Shown: positions 25,168 to 33,518, counted from the stretch's first letter. The stretch: 64,000 bases of DNA from Cognatilysobacter terrigena (GCF_004361065.1 NZ_SELT01000004.1:62001-126000); one strand, 5' to 3'. Numbers and translations: made by a program. The notes: a model not told the origin generated them from the letters alone.

Positions 25168-25887
25168 ATGCTCGACGCCACCGTGAACCCCGGCCGAAGG
25201 ACCGCGCCCTCCGCGCTCACCGCGGAGGGCCTCGGCAAGCACGTCCCCCTGCCCTCGGGCGACCTGGTCATCCTGCGCGACGTCGGCTTCGCGATCGCGC
25301 CCGGCGAGGCGGTGGCGGTGGTCGGCGCCTCGGGCTCGGGCAAGAGCACCCTCCTCTCGCTGCTCGCGGGGCTGGACGTGCCCTCCTCCGGCCGCGTGCT
25401 GCTCGACGGCGCGCCGCTCTCCACGCTGGACGAGGACGGCCGTGCGCGCGTTCGCGGCGAGAAGGTCGGCTTCGTCTTCCAGAACTTCCAGTTGCTGCCC
25501 TCGCTGACCGCGCTGGAGAACGTGATGCTGCCGCTGGAGCTACGCGGTGACGCCGACGCCGAACCGCCGGCGCGATCGATCCTGCAGCGCGTCGGCCTGG
25601 GCGAACGGCTCGGCCACTACCCGCGCCAACTCTCCGGCGGCGAACAGCAGCGTGTCGCGCTCGCGCGGGCGTTCGTCACCCGCCCCGGCCTGCTGTTCGC
25701 CGACGAACCCACCGGCAACCTCGACACCCGCACCGGCGCTGCGATCATCGACCTGCTGTTCGAACTCAACGCGCAGGCGGGGACCACGCTCGTGCTGGTG
25801 ACGCACGACGACGCGCTGGCCGCACGCTGCAGTCGCCGCCTGCGCCTGGACGCCGGCCGGCTCGTCGACGATTCGGCGACCGTCTGA
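25168..25887 (+). CDS. ybbA: ABC transporter ATP-binding protein (YbbA-like, LolD/MacB type)
   Basis: 239 aa. Walker A GASGSGKST, Q-loop QNFQLLPSL, signature LSGGEQQRVALARA, Walker B LLFADEPTG, H-loop VTHDD. The LolD/MacB family works with FtsX-type permeases for lipid or lipoprotein handling. ATG 25168 is preferred over 25165 because GGAG at 25159-25162 is better spaced. Stop overlaps the permease ATG (TGATG). The tesA-ybbA-ybbP linkage is conserved in gammaproteobacteria. Confidence 0.92.
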   Translation: MLDATVNPGRRTAPSALTAEGLGKHVPLPSGDLVILRDVGFAIAPGEAVAVVGASGSGKSTLLSLLAGLDVPSSGRVLLDGAPLSTLDEDGRARVRGEKVGFVFQNFQLLPSLTALENVMLPLELRGDADAEPPARSILQRVGLGERLGHYPRQLSGGEQQRVALARAFVTRPGLLFADEPTGNLDTRTGAAIIDLLFELNAQAGTTLVLVTHDDALAARCSRRLRLDAGRLVDDSATV

Positions 25888-28391
25888 TGCCCACCGCCCT
25901 CATCCTCGCCTGGCGCCAGCTCCGCCGCGACCTGCGCGCGGGCGAAGTGCGCATCCTGCTCGCCGCGATCCTGCTCGCGGTGCTGGCGGTCACCGCCGTC
26001 GGGTTCGTCACCGACCGCGCGGATCGCGCGCTGGCCATCGAAGCCAACCGGCTGCTCGGCGGTGATGCAGTGCTGCGCGGTGACGACCCGGCCTCGCCGC
26101 GGCAACTGCAGGCCGCGCGTGCACCCGGCCTGCGCTTCGCCGAAACACGCCAGCTCACCACAATGGCGTCGATCGGCGAAGGCGATGCGCAACGCCTGAA
26201 GCTCGCGGACCTGCGCGCGCTCGGCGACGCATTCCCGCTGCGCGGCAGCTTCCGCCTCATCGACGCGACCGGCCGCGAATCTACCGCCACCCACGGCCCC
26301 GCGCCGGGCAGTGCGTGGATCACGCGCAACGGCGCACAGGCGCTCGACGCGAAACTCGGCGACGTCGTGTCGCTCGGCGACGCACAGTTCCCGATCGCCG
26401 CGATCGTCGCGCAGGAACCCGACGCGTCGACGGATCTCTTCAACATCGCGCCGCGCGTGCTGATTTCGCTTGGCGACCTGCAGCGCACGGGGCTCGTGCA
26501 ACCCGGCAGCCGCATCGAATACAAGCTCGTCGTCGCCGGTGAGGCTGGTGCGGTCGAGCGCTTCAACGCCGTCGCGAAGTCGACGCTGCAACGCGGCCAG
26601 CGACTCGACACGATCGGCAACGCGCGGCCGGAAGTGCGCTCCGCGCTCGATCGTGCGGGACGCGTCCTCGGTCTCGCGGCGATGGTGTCGGTGATGCTCG
26701 CGGCCGTCGCCGTCGCGATGGCCGCACGTCGGCACAGCGAACGACACCGTGCGGGCGCCGCGGTGATGCGCTGCCTCGGTGCGTCGCAACGACGCATCGT
26801 CGCCATCCATGTCGGCGAGCTGATGCTGCTCGGACTGGGCGCGAGTGTCATCGGCGTCGCGCTCGCCTTCGCGATGCAGTGGGGCGTCGGGCTGTGGCTG
26901 GCGCAGAAGCTCGCCATCTCGATTCCGCCCGCTACCGCGTGGCCCGCGCTGCAGGGCCTGTTGCTCGGCCTGGTGGTGCTGATCGCATTCGGCGCACCGC
27001 CGGTGCTGGCGTTGCGTCGCGTGCCCGCGTTGCGCGTGTTGCGCCGCGACCTTGATGCCTCAGAACCGAGCGCGTGGCTGGTGGGCGCGCTCGGTCTTGC
27101 CGCGTTGGGCGGCCTGCTGTGGTGGAAGGCGGGTTCGGCGACGCTCGGCGTTGCAATGCTCGTCGGCGTCGTCGCGACGCTTGCGGTGCTCGCGCTGCTC
27201 GCCGGCCTCCTGATCGTCGCCGTACGCATGTTGCGTACGCGACTGCGTGGGCCGCTGCGCTACGGGCTCGCGAACGTGAGCCGACGCGCCGGCGCGAGCG
27301 TCGCGCAAGTGTGTGCACTCGGCCTCGGGCTGATGGCCCTGCTGCTGCTCACGTTCGTGCGCACCGACCTGCTCGATCGCTGGCAGCAGTCGCTGTCCGC
27401 CGACGTGCCGAATCGCTTCATCATCAACGTGCAGCCGGACCAGGTCGCCGACGTGCGCACCTTCATTCGCGGCGAAGGCCTTGAAGCGCCGGTGCTGTTC
27501 CCGATGATCCGCGCGCACCTCGTGAGCCGGAACGGTGCGGCGGTCGATCCCAAGGCGTATGCCGACGAGGATGCGCGCCGCTTCGCCGAACGCGAGTTCA
27601 ATCTGTCCGTCGCCGACAAACCGGAAACGAGCAACCGGATCGTCGCCGGCCGCTGGTGGACGGGCACGCCGCGCGCGCCGGAGCTGTCGGTCGAAAAGCG
27701 CTTCGCTGATCGCCTCGGGTGGAAGGTCGGCGATCGCGTGGAGTTCGACGTGGCCGGCCAGCCCTTCGAAGCGCGCATCACGTCGTTGCGCGAGGTCGAT
27801 TGGGAAAGCTTCAAGCCGAACTTCTTCGTGGTCGCGTCGCCGCATGCGCTCGACGGCTATTCCGCGAGCTGGATCACCGCCGTGCGCGTCCCCGTATCGC
27901 AACCGCGCTTCACCGCGCGCATCGTGGACCGCTTCCCTAATCTCACGGTGATCGACGTCGACGCCGTGCTCGCGCAGGTGCGCGCCACCGGCGATCAGGT
28001 GTCCACCGTCGTGCAGGTGGTGTTCTGGTTCTCGCTCGCCGCAGGCGTGCTGGTGCTCATGGCGGCGGTGACCGCGAGCCAGGACGAACGCCTCCTCGAA
28101 GGCGGCGTGATGCGCGTGCTCGGTGCGAAGCGCGGGCAGTTGCGCCTCGCACAGGCATCCGAGTTCGTCGCGATCGGCCTGCTGTCGGGACTCGTCGCTG
28201 CGATCGCGGCATCGGTATTGTCGGGTGTCGTCGCCACGCGTGTGTTCGACCTGCCGTGGCATTTCGATCCCAAGCCTGCGATTGCGGGCGCAGCGATCGG
28301 CACGCTGGCCGCGTTGATTGCCGGACTGTGGGCGACGCGTCGCGTGCTCGATGCGCCGCCGTCGACGACGTTGAGGGAGTTGCAGGACTAA
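25887..28391 (+). CDS. ybbP: FtsX-like ABC transporter permease (YbbP-like)
   Basis: 834 aa with two FtsX/MacB permease units. N-terminal helix near LAAILLAVLAVTAVGFVTD, a large periplasmic part, then helices at LGLAAMVSVMLAAVAVAMAA, HVGELMLLGLGASVIGVALA and the LQGLLLGLVVLIAFGAPPVLA set. The second unit has VVFWFSLAAGVLVLMAAVTA and AAIAASVLSGVVATRVF. The sequence ERLLEGGVMRVLGAKRGQLR is the FtsX-type coupling loop. Paired with the ATPase at 25168. Likely an envelope lipid or lipoprotein export system; cargo unknown. Confidence 0.93.
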   Translation: MPTALILAWRQLRRDLRAGEVRILLAAILLAVLAVTAVGFVTDRADRALAIEANRLLGGDAVLRGDDPASPRQLQAARAPGLRFAETRQLTTMASIGEGDAQRLKLADLRALGDAFPLRGSFRLIDATGRESTATHGPAPGSAWITRNGAQALDAKLGDVVSLGDAQFPIAAIVAQEPDASTDLFNIAPRVLISLGDLQRTGLVQPGSRIEYKLVVAGEAGAVERFNAVAKSTLQRGQRLDTIGNARPEVRSALDRAGRVLGLAAMVSVMLAAVAVAMAARRHSERHRAGAAVMRCLGASQRRIVAIHVGELMLLGLGASVIGVALAFAMQWGVGLWLAQKLAISIPPATAWPALQGLLLGLVVLIAFGAPPVLALRRVPALRVLRRDLDASEPSAWLVGALGLAALGGLLWWKAGSATLGVAMLVGVVATLAVLALLAGLLIVAVRMLRTRLRGPLRYGLANVSRRAGASVAQVCALGLGLMALLLLTFVRTDLLDRWQQSLSADVPNRFIINVQPDQVADVRTFIRGEGLEAPVLFPMIRAHLVSRNGAAVDPKAYADEDARRFAEREFNLSVADKPETSNRIVAGRWWTGTPRAPELSVEKRFADRLGWKVGDRVEFDVAGQPFEARITSLREVDWESFKPNFFVVASPHALDGYSASWITAVRVPVSQPRFTARIVDRFPNLTVIDVDAVLAQVRATGDQVSTVVQVVFWFSLAAGVLVLMAAVTASQDERLLEGGVMRVLGAKRGQLRLAQASEFVAIGLLSGLVAAIAASVLSGVVATRVFDLPWHFDPKPAIAGAAIGTLAALIAGLWATRRVLDAPPSTTLRELQD

Positions 28392-28413
28392 GGTCGATTG
28401 ACCACTCGTGAGC

Positions 28414-28441
28414 CTGCCGCTAGCGTGGCGGCAGATCGTTT
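28414..28441 (+). terminator. Probable terminator after the ABC permease
   Basis: CTGCCGC (28414-28420) and GCGGCAG (28428-28434) form a 7-bp GC stem followed by ATCGTTT. A second imperfect inverted repeat lies just downstream (28440-28464: TTCGG(G)AA(A)CAT / ATGTTCCGAA) and could be a regulatory site. The rest of 28392-28651 shows no gene. Confidence 0.4.
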
Positions 28442-28651
28442 CGGGAAACATGGAATGTTCCGAATGTCGTCCGGGCGCGTTGGCGCCAGGCTCCGCTCCA
28501 GTGCAGTGACGTCCATCACCCCGCGAGCAGCGCCGGATGTAGCGGGTACGCTCGCCGCATCTCTCGGCAAGGCGCTATCGATGCGCCGTAACCCCGCGGT
28601 CAGTTCCCGCGCGACGCCGCTCGGCTCGTTGCCCTCGATGGGGATCACGCC

Positions 28652-29227
28652 GTGACGCCGCTGTCGCGACTTCTCGCCTGCGCTCCCTTTCTTCTTGCAT
28701 CAGGATGCCTGCCCGTGCACGACGCGAATTCGTCCGACCTGCCGGTCGTCACCGCAGCGAACGGCCAGCACTTCCGTAACCACACGTTCGGCGCTTACTG
28801 CTACGACACCCGAAGCTGCAGCGTCACGTACGGCGGTATGGAGCATGTCGTGCCGAGCGAACGCGCTGCGACGCACTCGTTCAACGGCGAGAGTGACATC
28901 AAACACTGGGAAGCGAACGCGATCGTCGACAAGACATTCGCCGGGCCCGCAGTCGTGCGCTGGACGTCGAAAGACGGTACGCCCCTCGAAGCCACACTCG
29001 ATCTCGACCGCATCTTTCCCGGCCATGTCGTCCTCCATCGGGTTCCGGCCGATCAGATCCCGCCGAACGCGGTAATGGGCGATCCGGGGATCATCGTGGT
29101 CGTCGACGACCGTACCGTCGCCGTCTACATGAAGGCATTCGTCCCGACACGCGACCCGCAGATCCCGGGCAACCCTCACAGCAGTTTCCGCGCCGACCCC
29201 GTACGCGCCTGGTCGCATACCTACTGA
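28652..29227 (+). CDS. Putative immunity lipoprotein for the adjacent lipase effector (DUF3304-like)
   Basis: 191 aa. Signal peptide with lipobox LLASGC (Cys19), so a periplasmic lipoprotein. It has several Cys (GAYCYDTRSCSVTYGG) and the phrases AVVRWTSKDGTPLEA, GHVVLHRVPA and GIIVVVDDRTVAVYM. These resemble DUF3304 lipoproteins linked to lipase effectors; that match is from memory and moderate. GTG 28652 is the only fitting start, with a GGGGA box upstream. It lies 12 bp upstream of the lipase gene, the usual place for an X-T4SS or T6SS immunity protein, to protect against the lipase in the periplasm (inference). Confidence 0.7.
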   Translation: MTPLSRLLACAPFLLASGCLPVHDANSSDLPVVTAANGQHFRNHTFGAYCYDTRSCSVTYGGMEHVVPSERAATHSFNGESDIKHWEANAIVDKTFAGPAVVRWTSKDGTPLEATLDLDRIFPGHVVLHRVPADQIPPNAVMGDPGIIVVVDDRTVAVYMKAFVPTRDPQIPGNPHSSFRADPVRAWSHTY

Positions 29228-29239
29228 GGCCGCGCACTG

Positions 29240-30823
29240 ATGACGGAACATCACAAGGTTGGCCAGGACGGCATTCTCGAAGACGGTGTGAGCTTCCGCC
29301 CCGCCACGCAGGCGGACATCGAGACCTATCGCCACGCGGAGCAGCAGCTGGCGACGATGCGCACACCGCGCTTCCTCCCCGCCGGCGACGCGAATGCACG
29401 ACTGTTCGTCGCGTGCTTCGACGGCACGGGAAACGACATGCGGCACGACCCCGAACACGCTACGGCGGTGGCGCGCGTGTGGCAGGACGTCGAGGACGCC
29501 CGCCGCCGCGACCCGCGCATCGGTTCGGGTTACGTCGAAGGTATCGGGACGCAGAGCAATGCGGTCATCCGACTCGCCGACGGCGCGGTGGGGTTCACGT
29601 ACGACGACCGTATCGAGCGCATGTACCGTCTCCTCATCGAAAAGGCGGCGCAGTGGAAGGCGGAAAACCCGAACGTCGAGATCCGCATCGCGGACCTCGG
29701 CTTCTCGCGTGGCGCCGAAGAAGCCGCGGCGTTCGCGCGGGTCGTGCACGAACGCGGCATCCAGGATCCGCGCGGATTTCGGCACGAAGGAAGTGAACTG
29801 CACTACACCGCGCCGCCATTGGTTCCGCCCGGACGGGTGCCGCAAGCACTCGACCTTATCGATCCCGTCGGTACGGGAATGCCACGCCTCTCGGACCGAC
29901 GGCCGCCCGCGTCGGTGATGACCGGCTTCCAGATCGTCGCCGCGGACGAGCGCCGCAATCTCTTCCAGTCGACGAGCATTCTCGATCCCGGTGCGACGGC
30001 GGACGGACGCTTCCTTTCCGTAACCGTTGCCGGCGCGCATTCGAACGCAGGCGACAGCTACCACCACGATGGCCTCGGAACGCTGTCGTACAACCTCGTC
30101 GTGGATTCGCTCAACGGCCTGTCCGACACATCGCTCGCGCAGAAGCGCGACCTACCCGCCGACCCCGGTCGCTACGTCATCCACCGCTCCGAAGAAGGTG
30201 CGTTCTTCTATCGCACGTCGGTCTTCGACCGGCACGGCGAACGCGGTCGCGTCGACGAGCTTGCACCACGTGGCACACCGGGCGACCGCTTCAATGCGGA
30301 GCCGCGCGATGACGCGCTGGCAGCGCGATTCGAGTTCCGTCCGGTCGCGATCGGGCCTGTCCCGGCGGCGCTTCAGACGAAGACCCAGGCCGACGTCGCT
30401 CCGCGATCCGAAACCGAGTCGCTGCGCCCCGCCGACGCCACGCTGCGCGCCCAAGCACTCGACGGCGTGCACCGCCTCGACGCCCAGTTCGGTCGCACGC
30501 CCGACGCGATCAGCGAGCGTGTCGCCGCCGCGCTGCTGCCGGTCGCACGCGAGGCCGGGCTCGAACGCATCGATCGTGTCGTCCGCAGCGATGACGGCCG
30601 TTACCTGTTCGCGGTTCAAGGTGAGCTGACATCACCGACCAATCGCTGGGCGCGCGTGGATGCGGCGGTCGCCGCGAACACGCCCGTCGAAACGAGCCTG
30701 CAGGCGTTGCGGACGTTGAGTGCCGAACTCGATCGGCGACGCGACACTGCGCGCGACACCCCCGACCGCGTTGCACCGCAGCAGGCGCAGCCCGCGCCCG
30801 TTCGCACCATCGGCGCGCTCTGA
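29240..30823 (+). CDS. Putative X-T4SS antibacterial effector: DUF2235/Tle-like lipase with C-terminal XVIPCD
   Basis: 527 aa, no signal peptide. Lipase part: FDGTGND (60-66), nucleophile elbow GFSRG with Ser156, Asp208 in LDLIDPVGTG and His267 in AGAHSNAGDSY, a plausible triad of the DUF2235/Tle type. The C-terminal part (about 395-500) reads as the Xanthomonadales VirD4-interacting domain: ALDGVHRLDAQFGRT, LERIDRVVRS, YLFAVQGELT, and ends in a Gln/Pro-rich tail (QQAQPAP). That domain recruits toxins to the X-T4SS for killing rival bacteria. No VirB/D4 gene is in the window. Lipid target unknown. Confidence 0.78.
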   Translation: MTEHHKVGQDGILEDGVSFRPATQADIETYRHAEQQLATMRTPRFLPAGDANARLFVACFDGTGNDMRHDPEHATAVARVWQDVEDARRRDPRIGSGYVEGIGTQSNAVIRLADGAVGFTYDDRIERMYRLLIEKAAQWKAENPNVEIRIADLGFSRGAEEAAAFARVVHERGIQDPRGFRHEGSELHYTAPPLVPPGRVPQALDLIDPVGTGMPRLSDRRPPASVMTGFQIVAADERRNLFQSTSILDPGATADGRFLSVTVAGAHSNAGDSYHHDGLGTLSYNLVVDSLNGLSDTSLAQKRDLPADPGRYVIHRSEEGAFFYRTSVFDRHGERGRVDELAPRGTPGDRFNAEPRDDALAARFEFRPVAIGPVPAALQTKTQADVAPRSETESLRPADATLRAQALDGVHRLDAQFGRTPDAISERVAAALLPVAREAGLERIDRVVRSDDGRYLFAVQGELTSPTNRWARVDAAVAANTPVETSLQALRTLSAELDRRRDTARDTPDRVAPQQAQPAPVRTIGAL

Positions 30824-30826
30824 CCC

Positions 30827-31063
30827 TCAGCAGGTCTGCATCGAGATCGCGGAGCGGATCAGCAACGCGTCTTCGCCGCGCGCGATCGCCCAGGCATCGA
30901 GGCCGATGCCGAGCACGAGATTGGGACTAAGTTGCGCGAGGTCGACTTCGGCGACGCCCATGTCGTGGGCGTCGAGCTCGCGATGCGCATCGAGTGCGGC
31001 GGCGAGCCGTTCGGCCACCACGTGCATCGTGCCGTCGGTCATCTGGAATGCATGAAGGCGCAT
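30827..31063 (-). CDS. Hypothetical protein
   Basis: 78 aa starting MRLHAFQMTDGTMHVVAERL and including VDLAQLSPNLVLGIGLDAWA. No signal peptide, membrane segment or known motif. ATG 31063 has GAGG 6 nt upstream. It ends 4 bp from the convergent effector stop. Composition looks protein-like, but I cannot place it; it may be spurious. Confidence 0.45.
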   Translation of the reverse strand: MRLHAFQMTDGTMHVVAERLAAALDAHRELDAHDMGVAEVDLAQLSPNLVLGIGLDAWAIARGEDALLIRSAISMQTC

Positions 31064-31137
31064 GCATGCCTCGCGGGCGACGTGGTCGCCAGTCGTAGCC
31101 GCATCGGGCGGCCTCCGGTTCGAGAGCCCTCTACGAG

Positions 31138-31166
31138 GAGTCCCCGGCCGACGACGCCGGGGACTC
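31138..31166. repeat. Perfect 11-bp inverted repeat
   Basis: GAGTCCCCGGC and GCCGGGGACTC around CGACGAC. No T-run on either side, so not a standard terminator; could be an RNA processing or protein-binding element. Confidence 0.5.
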
Positions 31167-31273
31167 ATGCCTCACAGGAGGCGTATCCGCGCGAGGCGGA
31201 ACCGCGACGGAGAGCCGTCGCGCCATCACGCTGCGCCGACATGCGTTAGCCGTGCGTGACGGCACACACGCAG

Positions 31274-31301
31274 AAAAAACCCCGAGCCGGAAGGCTCGGG
31301 G
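31274..31301 (-). terminator. Leftward intrinsic terminator with no obvious gene
   Basis: CCCCGAGCC, GGAA loop, GGCTCGGGG (31280-31301). On the minus strand it is followed by six T (A-run 31274-31279). Strong terminator form. Confidence 0.75.
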
Positions 31302-31440
31302 CGGAGAGGAATGACCTGCGACCACGGTGATGCGAACTACGTATTCAGGCTCATCCAGCGGCCGTGAGATCGTCGTGATGGCCGCTTGCCGTTCGTCGCC
31401 ACGCGACACCTGCATCGCGCTCCGATGCATTCGAACGCTT

Positions 31441-31469
31441 AAAAAGAAAGCCCCGACAGGAGTCGGGGC
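31441..31469 (-). terminator. Second leftward intrinsic terminator with no obvious gene
   Basis: GCCCCGAC, AGGA loop, GTCGGGGC (31450-31469), followed on the minus strand by a T-rich tract (TTTCTTTTT, from 31441-31449). Upstream on the minus strand only short frames exist. Confidence 0.75.
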
Positions 31470-31897
31470 AGGCAAGCGTCGTCGCCGCGCAACGCCTGTG
31501 CACGGGCGTGCGGGGGCCGCGGTCGGTGCCGTTGGCTTTGCTTGTCGGCGGCCTTGCAGCAAAGGTGCCCGCGGCCGGGTTAACCGATCCTGATCCGCTC
31601 GATGGTTGCGATGCGATGCGCCGTTTGCACGCGAGCCATGTCGCAGCCGGCAATCGGGATGCGCGTCAGTCGCGAAATCCAATCGCACATCGACACTGCA
31701 CATCGTTGTCCTCCGGCATCGACTGCACAGCCTGCCTGCATGTCGATGCATCGATGAAGCGGACGACGTCGACCATCAGCGAACGTGACGCACACGATTG
31801 CATCGCAACGTCGTGCGCATTCACCACGGCTGGCTTGCCGCCATCTAGATATCGCGCGACCTAACGTCGTTCCCACGCACTCTTCGAGAACGACGAC

Positions 31898-33100
31898 ATG
31901 CTCGCGACCGTCTATCGACGTCCTTACAAGGTCCGCGCACAGCAGATGCCGGAACCCGTCATCGAACATCCCAACGACGCGATCGTCAAAATCGCGCGCA
32001 CGTGCATCTGCGGTTCGGACCTGCACCTCTACCACGGCCTCGTGCCCGACACCCGCGTCGGCCAGATCTTCGGGCACGAGTTTTGCGGCATCGTCGAAGA
32101 AGTCGGCTCGTCGGTGCAGAACCTCAAGAAGGGCGATCACGTCATCGTGCCCTTCAACATCGCCTGCGGCACCTGCTACTTCTGCCAGCGCGAGCTGTAT
32201 TCCAACTGCCACAACACTAACCCGCAGGCGACAGCCGTCGGGGGCATCTTCGGCTATTCGCACACCACCGGCGGTTTCCACGGCGGCCAGGCGGAATACG
32301 CGCGCGTGCCGTTCGCGGACATCGGCCCGACGAAGATCCCCGACGGCATGCACATCGAAGACGCGGTGCTGCTCACCGACGTCGTGCCCACCGGCTACCA
32401 GGCCGCGGAAATGGGCGACATCAAGGAGAACGACACCGTCGTCGTCTTCGGTGCCGGCCCGGTCGGCATCCTCGCCGCGCGGAGCGCGTGGCTGATGGGT
32501 GCGGGCCGCGTGATTGTGGTGGATCACGTCGACTATCGCCTCGACTTCGTATCGAAGTGGGGTCCGGCTGAGGTCGTCAACTTCAAGGAAGTCGACGACA
32601 TGGTCGTGCACATCAAGAAAATGACCGACTGGCTCGGCGCGGACGTCTGCATCGACTGCGTGGGCGCCGAAGCCGACGGTTCGCTCTGGCAGTCGATCAC
32701 CGGCGTGCGCATGAAGATCCAGGCGGGCGCGGCGACCGCATTGCAGTGGGCGATCAACTCCGTGCGCAAGGGCGGCAACATCTCGATCGTCGGCGTCTAC
32801 GGCCCGACCGTGAACATGGTGCCGATCGGTAATGCGCTCAACAAAGGCCTGACCATCCGCGGCAACCAGGCGAGCGTGAAGCGCCACCTCCCCCGCCTGT
32901 TCGAGCACGTCATGGCCGGCCGTATCAAGCCACGCGAAATCATCACGCACCGCGTCGCGCTCGAGGACGTGGACGAGGCGTACCACATGTTTTCGGCGAA
33001 GAAGGACGGCTGCATCAAGACCGTGCTCATTCCGCCCGGCATGGAAACCGTCAACACCGGCACCGTGACCACGACCACCACGCCGACCCATCTGCACTGA
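31898..33100 (+). CDS. Zinc-dependent alcohol dehydrogenase (MDR, formaldehyde-dehydrogenase-like)
   Basis: 400 aa. Catalytic zinc: Cys38 in CICGSDLHLYHG and His60/Glu61 in FGHEFCG. Structural zinc: Cys90, 93, 96, 104 in IACGTCYFCQRELYSNC. NAD motif VVVFGAGPVG (181-190). Resembles the glutathione-independent formaldehyde dehydrogenase group (long, with NPQATAVGGIFGYSHTTGGF). The C terminus is Thr-rich. ATG 31898. 10 bp before the small membrane-anchored partner gene at 33111, same strand; likely an operon. Substrate uncertain. Confidence 0.9.
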   Translation: MLATVYRRPYKVRAQQMPEPVIEHPNDAIVKIARTCICGSDLHLYHGLVPDTRVGQIFGHEFCGIVEEVGSSVQNLKKGDHVIVPFNIACGTCYFCQRELYSNCHNTNPQATAVGGIFGYSHTTGGFHGGQAEYARVPFADIGPTKIPDGMHIEDAVLLTDVVPTGYQAAEMGDIKENDTVVVFGAGPVGILAARSAWLMGAGRVIVVDHVDYRLDFVSKWGPAEVVNFKEVDDMVVHIKKMTDWLGADVCIDCVGAEADGSLWQSITGVRMKIQAGAATALQWAINSVRKGGNISIVGVYGPTVNMVPIGNALNKGLTIRGNQASVKRHLPRLFEHVMAGRIKPREIITHRVALEDVDEAYHMFSAKKDGCIKTVLIPPGMETVNTGTVTTTTTPTHLH

Positions 33101-33110
33101 GGAAACCGCC

Positions 33111-33518
33111 ATGACTTTCGACCGCTCGCAGATCTCCGGCTGGGGCGCCGACCTCGATCGCGCCAACCGCCCGGCCGTGCCGATGGAGCGCCAGCCACCG
33201 CGCCTGGAGAACGTGCATTGGGACATTCCGGAACCCCAGCGGCAGACCGTCGAGGTGCTGCACTCGATCGAACGTCCGGGCATCACGCCAGTGTTCGGCA
33301 GTGCGTGCCCACCGTCGGGCCTCTCAGGAAAGATTCGCCGCGCCGCATTCCGGCACAGCGAAGGCCGGCTGCGTCACTGGATGATGCTGCTGCTCGCCGA
33401 CCGCGTGAACGTCATCGAAGGGTTGTTCGACGACGCGCGACACTCCAAGCGCGTGCATACGATCGCGGCGGTCGGCCTCGTCGGGCTCGTCGCGATGTTG
33501 TGGCTGCGCAAGAGCTGA
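33111..33518 (+). CDS. Conserved membrane-anchored hypothetical protein next to the zinc dehydrogenase
   Basis: 135 aa. N-terminal part is hydrophilic (DRSQISGWGADLDRANRPAV, ENVHWDIPEPQRQTVEVLHS, ERPGITPVFGSACPPSGLSG). A single C-terminal membrane segment follows (HTIAAVGLVGLVAMLWLRKS). I recognise the phrase pattern WGADLDRANRPAVPMER as recurring beside such dehydrogenases in Xanthomonadales, from memory. GAGG precedes ATG 33111. Predicted tail-anchored orientation; function unknown. Ends directly at the convergent gene's stop (33519). Confidence 0.75.
   Translation: MTFDRSQISGWGADLDRANRPAVPMERQPPRLENVHWDIPEPQRQTVEVLHSIERPGITPVFGSACPPSGLSGKIRRAAFRHSEGRLRHWMMLLLADRVNVIEGLFDDARHSKRVHTIAAVGLVGLVAMLWLRKS

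Larger units (their letters stand above)
31064..31897. other. Gene-poor region with orphan hairpins and terminators
   Basis: About 830 bp without a convincing gene. Contains a perfect 11-bp hairpin (31138-31166) and two leftward-oriented intrinsic terminators (31274-31301, 31441-31469). A well-formed GGAGG at 31710-31714 lies 6 nt before ATG 31703 on the minus strand; the frame from there stays open through the terminator hairpins, which argues against a normal protein. A 21-codon minus-strand frame (GTG start, ending WMSLNT) lies between the terminators. Small RNAs or leader peptides are possible. Confidence 0.4.

Noticed and set aside
31115-31145. GGTTCGAG near 31118 looks like a tRNA T-loop
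   Set aside because: The flanking bases cannot form the 5-bp T stem and no acceptor or anticodon arm fits upstream.
31131-31703. Minus-strand frame with a good GGAGG before ATG 31703
   Set aside because: It reads through two strong terminators, is low-complexity and has no recognisable domain. Kept only as a hint of a short transcript.
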